Shown here: piece after piece, positions 1 to 4,543 of the stretch | Layout: each line of letters opens with the position of its first letter | How positions within the stretch are numbered: position 1 is the first letter of the stretch | Assembly (NCBI GenBank): GCA_021325695.1 | Contig: JAJTCR010000142.1 | Span: forward strand, 1-5,192 | Source: Steroidobacteraceae bacterium | GTDB lineage: Bacteria; Pseudomonadota; Gammaproteobacteria; Steroidobacterales; Steroidobacteraceae | Reading direction: 5' to 3' | Length of the DNA: 5,192 nt | The notes under the pieces: model-generated | Databases searched by the model: none | Told to the model about the DNA's origin: nothing | Seen by the model: the letters and a program-made list of their open reading frames with translations, nothing else | Program-made: the position numbers and the translations under genes

Positions 1-323
1 ATGCCCTTCACCGCGATCTCGATGACGCGCTCGGGGTGCTCAGCCATCATCTTCTCGAGCGTCCGGCTCTTGATGCCGCCGATCGCGCCGGTGTGCCAGT
101 AGTACGTCTTGTCCGCGAGCTTGTTGCCCGTGACCGCGATCTTGCCGGCGTTCAGGACGATGATGTGGTCGCCCGTGTCGACGTGCGGCGTGTACTGCGG
201 CTTGTGCTTGCCGCGCAGGCGGGAGGCGAGTTGCGTGGCGAGGCGGCCGAGCGTCTTGCCGCTCGCATCCACCACGTACCAGTCGCGCCGCACCTTTTCC
301 GGGTGTGCGAAAACGGTGGTCAT
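1..323 (-). CDS. rplM: 50S ribosomal protein L13, 5' part only (runs off the left edge)
   Basis: Ribosomal protein L13 is an early-assembly protein of the large ribosomal subunit that binds 23S rRNA. The visible 107 complete codons read MTTVFAHPEKVRRDWYVVDA at the N-terminus. They continue through the typical L13 blocks GKTLGRLATQLASRLRGKHK (residues 22-41), YTPHVDTGDHIIVLNAGKIA (44-63) and PERVIEIAVKGM at the window edge. From memory these closely match E. coli L13, which is about 142 residues, so roughly the last quarter of the gene is missing. The ATG at 321-323 is supported by a GGAG Shine-Dalgarno motif 8 bases upstream and by alignment with the E. coli N-terminus. In most bacteria rpsI follows rplM in the same operon; it would lie outside this window. 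The gene is divergent from coq7. Confidence 0.97.
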   Translation of the reverse strand, partial: MTTVFAHPEKVRRDWYVVDASGKTLGRLATQLASRLRGKHKPQYTPHVDTGDHIIVLNAGKIAVTGNKLADKTYYWHTGAIGGIKSRTLEKMMAEHPERVIEIAVKG

Positions 324-331
324 CGGATAGG

Positions 332-335
332 CTCC
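332..335 (-). promoter_or_regulatory. Shine-Dalgarno site of rplM
   Basis: On the minus strand GGAG lies 8 bases before the rplM ATG. This spacing is normal and supports the start chosen for L13. Confidence 0.7.
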
Positions 336-365
336 AAGGCCTGTCAGTCGTGCAGAGAGCCGCGA

Positions 366-394
366 ATTCTAGCCCAGCGTTCCGGCCAATGCAA
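366..394 (-). promoter_or_regulatory. Probable sigma-70 promoter of rplM
   Basis: Read on the minus strand, TTGCAT (plus-strand 389-394) is followed after exactly 17 bases by TAGAAT (366-371). The -10 matches the consensus at 5 of 6 positions; the -35 matches only its first three bases. Transcription would start near 359, giving a leader of about 36 bases with the GGAG ribosome site inside it. Position and spacing fit a ribosomal protein operon promoter. This is inference from sequence only. Confidence 0.55.
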
Positions 395-456
395 AGCAAA
401 CTGGGGACCGGGTCCGGCCGCTCCGGGCGGGGGCCCGGCTGCCGCAGCGGCCCATT

Positions 457-462
457 TATAAT
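457..462 (+). promoter_or_regulatory. Consensus -10 hexamer directly upstream of coq7
   Basis: A perfect TATAAT sits only 8 bases before the coq7 ATG at 471, inside a very GC-rich surround. No convincing -35 is found 16-18 bases upstream, where the sequence is GC-rich (around 433-440), and there is no TGn extension. If it is used, transcription would begin at about 468-471, giving a leaderless or nearly leaderless mRNA. The absence of any Shine-Dalgarno motif before coq7 agrees with that reading. Confidence 0.45.
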
Positions 463-470
463 GTGTTTCC

Positions 471-1130
471 ATGTCCCCGAAAGCCCCCGCAGTTCCCCGC
501 CGGCTCAGCCTGGCGGACCGGCTGATCCAGGAAATCGACCGCGGACTGCGCACGGTCGCCGCGGCCAACGTCGCCGGTCGGCCGTTTCCCGACGAGGGTG
601 TGCCGGAGGCACTGGCCGACCCGGCCGCGCGTCGGCATGCGGCGGCCCTGATGCGGGTCAACCACGCCGGGGAAATCGCCGCACAGGCGCTGTACCACGG
701 CCAGGCCCTGACCGCCCGTAACCCCATCTTGCGAGAGCACATGCTCGCGGCAGCCCGGGAAGAGACCGATCACCTGGCGTGGTGCGAGCGCCGCGTGCGC
801 GACCTGGACAGCCGCACGTCAATGCTCGCTCCGCTCTGGTACGCAGGGTCGTTCGCGATCGGCGCGCTGGCGGGTCTCAGTGGCGACCGGACGAGCCTCG
901 GCTTCGTCGACGAGACCGAGAAACAGGTCTGCGCGCACCTCGAGGCGCACCTCGACGACCTGCCCGCCGAGGACGAGCGCTCCCGCCGGATCGTCGCGCA
1001 GATGAAGGCCGACGAGGACCGGCACGCCAGCGATGCGCGCGCGAGCGGTGCCGCGATGCTGCCGCGACCGGTGCGCGAATTAATGCGCCGCACGGCGCGC
1101 ATCATGACCGGTACGGCCTATCGCATCTGA
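471..1130 (+). CDS. coq7: Coq7-type di-iron hydroxylase (3-demethoxyubiquinol 3-hydroxylase)
   Basis: This enzyme performs the last ring hydroxylation of ubiquinone synthesis, converting 2-polyprenyl-3-methyl-6-methoxy-1,4-benzoquinol to the 6-hydroxy form before the final O-methylation. It is a membrane-associated, ferritin-like di-iron protein. The 219-residue product shows the expected iron ligands: Glu68 in RVNHAGEIAA, the ExxH pair Glu98/His101 in EETDHLAW, Glu150 in DETEKQV, and the ExxH pair Glu182/His185 in DEDRHA. A hydrophobic stretch around 116-137 (MLAPLWYAGSFAIGALAGL) is typical of the family's membrane-facing helix. The length fits bacterial Coq7, which carries an N-terminal region of about 45 residues before the ferritin-like core. 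E. coli instead uses the flavin enzyme UbiF for this step. The ATG at 471 is the only plausible start; it lacks a Shine-Dalgarno motif and follows a TATAAT by 8 bases. The gene is divergent from rplM and 116 bases ahead of the crp-type gene. Confidence 0.95.
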   Translation: MSPKAPAVPRRLSLADRLIQEIDRGLRTVAAANVAGRPFPDEGVPEALADPAARRHAAALMRVNHAGEIAAQALYHGQALTARNPILREHMLAAAREETDHLAWCERRVRDLDSRTSMLAPLWYAGSFAIGALAGLSGDRTSLGFVDETEKQVCAHLEAHLDDLPAEDERSRRIVAQMKADEDRHASDARASGAAMLPRPVRELMRRTARIMTGTAYRI

Positions 1131-1169
1131 TTCGGTTCCGTCTGGGATCGAGTGAAAACTTGCGACGCA

Positions 1170-1194
1170 GCAGGCGTTTATATTAAAAGCCTGC
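1170..1194. repeat. Inverted repeat around an AT-rich core upstream of the crp-type gene
   Basis: GCAGGC (1170-1175) and GCCTGC (1189-1194) are perfect reverse complements. Inside them, after one G/A mismatch, TTTA (1177-1180) pairs with TAAA (1184-1187) around a 3-base centre. The element is therefore nearly symmetric over 25 bp. It covers the best -10-like hexamer in the gap, so it could be an operator. Alternatively it could form a hairpin at the end of a coq7 transcript, but no T-run follows, so it is a poor intrinsic terminator. Confidence 0.55.
1179..1184 (+). promoter_or_regulatory. Candidate -10 box for the crp-type gene
   Basis: TATATT matches the sigma-70 -10 consensus at 5 of 6 positions and lies in the only AT-rich stretch of the coq7-crp gap. 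No good -35 is found at 17 bases; TTGCGA (1160-1165) is only 13 bases away. Transcription would start near 1191 and give a leader of about 56 bases. A perfect TTGACA at 1205-1210 is a rival -35, but the -10 that would follow it (CATTAC, 1227-1232) is poor. Confidence 0.35.
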
Positions 1195-1235
1195 AGCGTT
1201 GGGTTTGACATAAACGTCACGGCTGACATTACAAC

Positions 1236-1241
1236 AGGTGG
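1236..1241 (+). promoter_or_regulatory. Shine-Dalgarno site that decides the crp start
   Basis: AGGTGG, one mismatch from AGGAGG, ends 5 bases before the ATG at 1247. The alternative in-frame GTG at 1238 lies inside this motif and has no ribosome site of its own, so the ATG is preferred. Confidence 0.65.
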
Positions 1242-1246
1242 GAGTC

Positions 1247-2017
1247 ATGGAACACGGTGGACGGCCCTTGAGCGAAATCCCGGCGATCAACCGGTTCCTG
1301 AGCTACTGCCGCATCCGCACCGTCCCGTCGAAGACGGTGTTGATCCACGCGGGCGACGTGCCCGACGTCCTCTATTACGTGATCAAGGGCTCGGTCGAGG
1401 TCCTGATCGAGGACGAGGAAGGTAACGAGATGGTGCTGGCCTACCTGAACAAGGGCCAGTTCTTCGGCGAGATGGGCTTGTTCAACGATCAGCCCGCGCG
1501 CAGCGCCTGGGTGCGCACGCGCTCGCAGTGCGAACTCGCCGAAATGACGTACCCGCGCTTCCGCCAGATCGCGGCCGAGAGTCCCACCCTGCTGTTCGAA
1601 CTCGCGACCCAGCTCGCAAGCCGGCTCGACCGGACCAACAAGAAACTCGGGGACCTTGCCTTCGTCGACGTCACCGGTCGGGTCGCGCACGCCATCATGG
1701 ACCTCTGCAACGAGCCCGACGCGATGACGCACCCCGAGGGCACGCAGATCAAGGTGAGCCGCCAGGAACTCTCGCGCCTGGTCGGCTGCTCGCGCGAAAT
1801 GGCGGGCCGCGTGCTCAAGGTGCTGGAGGAGCAGGGCCTGCTCACGGCGCGCGGCAAGACGATGGTCGTCTACGGCGTGCGTCCGCGGCTCAAGGGCAAG
1901 GCGGCCGCGCTCGCCGGTGCTGCAGCACCGCCCTCCGGTCTTGCGCTGCGCGCCACCAAGGCGACGACTTCGCACGACGACGACGAGGACGAAGACGACG
2001 AGGACGACGAGGAGTAG
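1247..2017 (+). CDS. crp: CRP/Vfr/Clp-type global transcription regulator with acidic C-terminal tail
   Basis: This is a cytoplasmic homodimeric regulator of the CRP-FNR family, 256 residues from the ATG at 1247. The cyclic-nucleotide-binding beta-roll spans about 15-115, the long dimer helix about 112-138, and the winged helix-turn-helix about 140-212, ending in KTMVVYGVR. Numbering runs three ahead of E. coli CRP. Glu75, Arg85, Ser86, Arg126 and Thr130 stand at the E. coli cAMP contacts Glu72, Arg82, Ser83, Arg123 and Thr127. Asn131 replaces Ser128. The recognition helix CSREMAGRVLK keeps Arg183, Glu184 and Arg188, equivalent to E. coli Arg180, Glu181 and Arg185, so a TGTGA-N6-TCACA type site is expected. 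The ligand could be cAMP as in Vfr or c-di-GMP as reported for Xanthomonas Clp; the sequence does not settle this. CRP normally ends at YGTR. Here 44 residues follow: a basic Ala/Pro/Lys/Arg linker (213-243) and 13 consecutive Asp/Glu residues (244-256). The gene converges on ddaH with no gap. Confidence 0.93.
   Translation: MEHGGRPLSEIPAINRFLSYCRIRTVPSKTVLIHAGDVPDVLYYVIKGSVEVLIEDEEGNEMVLAYLNKGQFFGEMGLFNDQPARSAWVRTRSQCELAEMTYPRFRQIAAESPTLLFELATQLASRLDRTNKKLGDLAFVDVTGRVAHAIMDLCNEPDAMTHPEGTQIKVSRQELSRLVGCSREMAGRVLKVLEEQGLLTARGKTMVVYGVRPRLKGKAAALAGAAAPPSGLALRATKATTSHDDDEDEDDEDDEE
1976..2014 (+). other. Coding segment for a 13-residue all-acidic C-terminus
   Basis: Every codon in this stretch is GAC, GAA or GAG, giving an uninterrupted Asp/Glu tail (DDDEDEDDEDDEE) before the TAG stop. 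As DNA it is a purine-rich imperfect triplet repeat, a place where replication slippage could change tail length. It follows a positively charged linker (RLKGK, RATK) that could fold against it. Confidence 0.8.
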
Positions 2018-2800
2018 TCAGGCCGGCTCCCGGCCACCGATCGTCACGATCAGGCTGCAGCAGCTGACGCCGGCCTCCGCCTTCGACAGCTCCGTCGTAT
2101 CGACGGGTTCCACTCGCAAGCCCTCGGCCTCCAGGCGCGCACGCGTGCGCGGAAACTGCTGCGGGTGAATCACCACGTCGCCGAGCGCCAGCGCATTGGC
2201 CGCGTGCGGCTCGCGCGGGTCCACGGTCACGTAGGTCGCACCCGAGAACACGCTCGGCTGCACCCACGCAGGGTTCAGCAGCAGCAGCCGGTCGGCGATG
2301 CGGGTCACCGCGGACTTGAGGTGCAGGCAGCCGCCGAATTCGACCGGGATCACGCGATAGTCCAGCGGGTGCAGGATCGTCGAGAGCTGCGCGATCGCGG
2401 CCTCGTTGGTCCGGCTCGAGCGCCCGACGTACACGCGTTCGCGGTCGACCAGCACGTCGCCGCCGTCGAGCGTGGCCGGTTCACGAATGATCTCGAGGCT
2501 CCGGTGGGCGGCCAGGCTCTCGGCCACCGAGCGCCGCTCGGCGCGCCGCGACTCGGCGCCGGGCCGCGTGATGATCGCGAGCTCGTCGAAGATCACGGCC
2601 GTGTCTTCGACGAAGACACCGTCGGGCAGGTCCGGGGTCGCACGCAGCCGACGCACGTTCGCGCCCAGGCGGCGCAAGGTCTGCTCGTAGGCGTGGTGCT
2701 CGGCTACGGCGCGCGGCACGTCGATCGCCACTCGCTCGAGGTGTGTCAGCTCGCACTCGTCGAGTGCCGGACTGACCGCGCGGGTGTAAGCGAGGAACAT
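2018..2800 (-). CDS. ddaH: Dimethylarginine dimethylaminohydrolase (DDAH) family protein
   Basis: Enzymes of this family hydrolyse N-omega-methylated arginine to citrulline plus methylamine or dimethylamine, using a cysteine nucleophile on the pentein fold shared with arginine deiminase. The 260-residue product is close in length to the Pseudomonas aeruginosa enzyme (about 254) and keeps the key residues at nearly the same numbers. These are Asp60, Glu65 and Asp66 in PDGVFVED; Arg85 in RPGAESRR; Arg130 in SSRTN; catalytic His160 in GCLHLK; and nucleophile Cys247 in GVSCCS. The third catalytic residue is Asp112 in LDGGD, as in mammalian DDAH; the P. aeruginosa enzyme has Glu. The ATG at 2798-2800 is the only good start; no strong Shine-Dalgarno motif precedes it, so translation may be coupled to rpe, 47 bases upstream. 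The TGA at 2018-2020 abuts the crp stop codon. Assignment to the DDAH/arginine-deiminase-like family is firm. The true substrate is less certain. Confidence 0.88.
   Translation of the reverse strand: MFLAYTRAVSPALDECELTHLERVAIDVPRAVAEHHAYEQTLRRLGANVRRLRATPDLPDGVFVEDTAVIFDELAIITRPGAESRRAERRSVAESLAAHRSLEIIREPATLDGGDVLVDRERVYVGRSSRTNEAAIAQLSTILHPLDYRVIPVEFGGCLHLKSAVTRIADRLLLLNPAWVQPSVFSGATYVTVDPREPHAANALALGDVVIHPQQFPRTRARLEAEGLRVEPVDTTELSKAEAGVSCCSLIVTIGGREPA
2021..2035. other. GC-rich hairpin at the crp/ddaH junction
   Basis: GGCCGG (2021-2026) and CCGGCC (2030-2035) are perfect reverse complements around CTC. The hairpin begins 3 bases after the crp stop and lies within the last codons of ddaH. 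No T-run follows on either strand, so it is not a classical intrinsic terminator. Because it is symmetric it would form in both converging transcripts and might slow polymerase or protect the crp 3' end. Confidence 0.4.
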
Positions 2801-2847
2801 GGCGTGATCGGGCCGCGGCAGCGCCTCGGCGCAGCCGCGGGTTCCAG

Positions 2848-3576
2848 CTAACCGATCGCCTTGCGCATCGCAGCGATCGTGGCGGCGTAGTCCTTCGCGC
2901 CGAAGATCGCGGATCCGGCCACGAACGTGTCCGCGCCGGCCGCCGCGACCGCGCCGACGTTGTCCACCTTGATGCCGCCGTCGACCTCGAGCCGGATCGC
3001 GTGTCCGCTGCGGTCGATCAGGCGCCGTACCTCGGCGATCTTGGGCAGCGCAGACGGGATGAACGACTGCCCGCCGAAGCCCGGGTTCACCGACATCAGC
3101 AGCACCATGTCGAGCTTGTCGAGCACGTGTTCGAGCCACGCGAGAGGCGTCGCCGGATTGAACACGAGGCCCGGCCTGCAGCCGAGTTCGCGGATCAGGC
3201 CGATGGTCCGATCGACGTGCTCGGTCGCCTCGGGATGGAACGTGATGTACGTGGCGCCGGCCTTGGCAAAGTCGGGCACGATGCGATCGACCGGCTTGAC
3301 CATCAGGTGCACGTCGATCGGTGCGGTGATGCCGTGCTTGCGCAGCGCCTCGCAGACCAGCGGTCCGATCGTGAGGTTCGGCACGTAGTGATTGTCCATC
3401 ACGTCGAAGTGGACGACGTCCGCACCGGCCGCGAGGACGTTGCGGACCTCCTCGCCCAGGCGCGCGAAGTCCGCCGAGAGGATCGAAGGGGCGATCCACG
3501 GCGCCTGACGGCCTGGCGCCGGTTTGACGGCCTGACGCTTTTCTAGCTGGGTCTTCGGCTGCTCGGTGGTCGTCAT
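2848..3576 (-). CDS. rpe: Ribulose-phosphate 3-epimerase
   Basis: Rpe interconverts D-ribulose 5-phosphate and D-xylulose 5-phosphate in the cytoplasmic pentose phosphate pathway. The 242-residue product contains a complete (beta/alpha)8 barrel with strong family motifs: IAPSILSADFARLG (28-41), HFDVMDNHYVPN (56-67), IDVHLMV (87-93), LLMSVNPGFGGQSF (159-172), LEVDGG (196-201) and VAGSAIF (219-225). Metal ligands by comparison with E. coli are His56, Asp58, His90 and Asp199; Asp58 and Asp199 are the acid/base pair. Ser31 is at the substrate contact. The protein has about 22 extra N-terminal residues, charged and Gln/Pro-rich, before the barrel. No ATG, GTG or TTG lies between the ATG at 3574-3576 and the barrel, so the extension appears real. 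GGGA lies 8 bases before the start. The gene sits 25 bases after djlA and 47 before ddaH, and is probably co-transcribed with both. The gph neighbour known from enterics and pseudomonads is absent here. Confidence 0.96.
   Translation of the reverse strand: MTTTEQPKTQLEKRQAVKPAPGRQAPWIAPSILSADFARLGEEVRNVLAAGADVVHFDVMDNHYVPNLTIGPLVCEALRKHGITAPIDVHLMVKPVDRIVPDFAKAGATYITFHPEATEHVDRTIGLIRELGCRPGLVFNPATPLAWLEHVLDKLDMVLLMSVNPGFGGQSFIPSALPKIAEVRRLIDRSGHAIRLEVDGGIKVDNVGAVAAAGADTFVAGSAIFGAKDYAATIAAMRKAIG
3506..3534. repeat. Short direct repeat in the rpe N-terminal extension
   Basis: TGACGGCCTG occurs at 3506-3515 and again at 3525-3534, 19 bases apart. Because 19 is not a multiple of 3, the two copies are read in different codon phases of the rpe extension, although both overlap an RQA tripeptide region (RQAVKPAPGRQAP). 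The repeat may reflect a small past duplication, or may be chance in GC-rich DNA. Confidence 0.4.
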
Positions 3577-3601
3577 GGCGTCGTTCCCGCTCTTCGACGG
3601 C

Positions 3602-4474
3602 TCATTTGATGCCGCGGTGGTTCTTGATGGTTTCGTAGGCTTCGAGGATGCGCTGCGTACGCTCGTGCGCGGCTGCGATCATCGATTCGGGCAAGCCCTG
3701 GGCGACCAGCTTGTCCGGATGGTTCTGGCTCATGAGCTTGCGGAATGCGCGCCGGACGTCGGCATCGACGGCCGTCGGTGCCACCCCGAGCACTTCGTAC
3801 GCATCGGCCAGTCGCGAGGCAAACTCGCCACCGGTCGATCGTTGCTGTTGATGCCGCGCGCCCGGTCCATCGTTGGCATAGGCGCCGCGGTGCATCCGCA
3901 GCATGGCTTCGAGCGACGCGAACTCGAGCGGAGAGATGCCGAGCGCGCTGCAGATGCGCTGGAACACGGCACGCGGCCGGTCGCCGAGCCCGTTGCCGAG
4001 CAGTGCTGCCTCGAGCTGGATCTGCACGAACAACCGGCATAGATGTGACTGCTCGCCGGCGAGCCAGCGCAGTCGTTCGAGCGTGCCCTCGAGCGGAAAA
4101 TCGGGGCGCTTGCCGGCCGTGAACAGTTCGATCGCGCGCAGCTTGTCGGGCTCGCTCAGCGAAAAGCGGCGCATCGCAGCGCGCGCGGCATCGATCTCCT
4201 GGTCGGTGACGCGACCGTCACTCTTGGCGACGTGACCCATGACCTGGAACGTCGCCTCGAAGAACGCCAGGCGCAATTCCGCCGGACTGCCGCGCCCGGC
4301 CGCGTCGGCGCCGATCTCGCCGGATCGGCGTCGGCCGAGCGCTCCGCCGGTGCGGCGCGCCATGACATCGAACTGGTGCCCGATCACGAACCCGACGATC
4401 GCCCCGAGCAGGCCGCGCCCGACGATGTAGCCCAGGATCGCGCCGATGATCTTGCCGTACCAGCCTTCGAGCAT
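3602..4474 (-). CDS. djlA: Membrane-anchored DnaJ-like co-chaperone DjlA
   Basis: DjlA is an inner-membrane J-domain protein that stimulates the ATPase of DnaK; in E. coli it influences envelope stress signalling. The 290-residue product shows the expected three-part layout. First comes one N-terminal glycine-rich transmembrane segment (about 6-33, GKIIGAILGYIVGRGLLGAI onward to IGHQFD). Next is a TerB-like helical domain (about 67-195, with FFEATFQVMGHVAKSDGRVT). A short Gln/Gly linker (201-217) leads to the C-terminal J domain (222-290), with its HPD motif at 252-254 in MSQNHPDKLVAQGLP. E. coli DjlA is similar in length (about 271) and layout. The ATG at 4472-4474 puts MLEGWYGKIIG at the N-terminus, matching the family start. 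An in-frame ATG at 4517-4519 would add 15 residues containing two Cys and is less likely. Only a closely spaced GGAA precedes the chosen start. The gene heads a probable djlA-rpe-ddaH transcript and is divergent from purC. Confidence 0.94.
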   Translation of the reverse strand: MLEGWYGKIIGAILGYIVGRGLLGAIVGFVIGHQFDVMARRTGGALGRRRSGEIGADAAGRGSPAELRLAFFEATFQVMGHVAKSDGRVTDQEIDAARAAMRRFSLSEPDKLRAIELFTAGKRPDFPLEGTLERLRWLAGEQSHLCRLFVQIQLEAALLGNGLGDRPRAVFQRICSALGISPLEFASLEAMLRMHRGAYANDGPGARHQQQRSTGGEFASRLADAYEVLGVAPTAVDADVRRAFRKLMSQNHPDKLVAQGLPESMIAAAHERTQRILEAYETIKNHRGIK

Positions 4475-4509
4475 GCCTTCCGCGCAGGGCCACGCGTCCC
4501 GGGAGTCGT

Positions 4510-4515
4510 TACAAT
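4510..4515 (+). promoter_or_regulatory. Candidate -10 box for purC
   Basis: TACAAT matches the -10 consensus at 5 of 6 positions. Transcription would start near 4522, leaving a leader of about 22 bases before the ATG at 4544. No recognisable -35 is present 16-18 bases upstream. The site lies inside the 69-bp divergent gap between djlA and purC, so promoters for both genes would have to overlap here or djlA would start within the purC coding region. Confidence 0.35.
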
Positions 4516-4543
4516 GCATCTTATCAGCACCGGTGGCTCCTCC

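Noticed and set aside
405..415. Small palindrome GGACC-G-GGTCC between rplM and coq7
   Set aside because: Short, and expected by chance in such GC-rich DNA; no position relative to a clear promoter gives it meaning.
1151..1165. AGTGA with a following AT-rich spacer as a CRP autoregulation site
   Set aside because: Only one half-site is present; the partner (GCGAC) does not resemble TCACA.
1238..1246. GTG at 1238 as start of the crp-type gene
   Set aside because: The codon overlaps the AGGTGG ribosome site that is well placed for the ATG at 1247.
1229..1975. A 248-codon open frame on the minus strand opposite the crp-type gene
   Set aside because: It lies entirely antisense to a well-recognised CRP-family gene, is rich in Arg/His/Leu as expected for a high-GC shadow frame, and shows no recognisable motif.
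2165..2851. A 228-codon open frame on the plus strand opposite ddaH
   Set aside because: Its sequence is the typical Arg/Val/His-rich mirror of a high-GC gene, while the opposite strand carries a complete catalytic set for DDAH.
2801..3499. A long upstream in-frame extension of ddaH that would make a 493-residue protein
   Set aside because: The added part runs through the rpe coding region in a different frame and is Arg/Gly-rich shadow sequence; the DDAH family starts at the ATG at 2798-2800.
3001..3546. A 181-codon open frame on the plus strand opposite rpe
   Set aside because: Shadow of rpe; no motif and no ribosome site, whereas the minus strand encodes a full epimerase.
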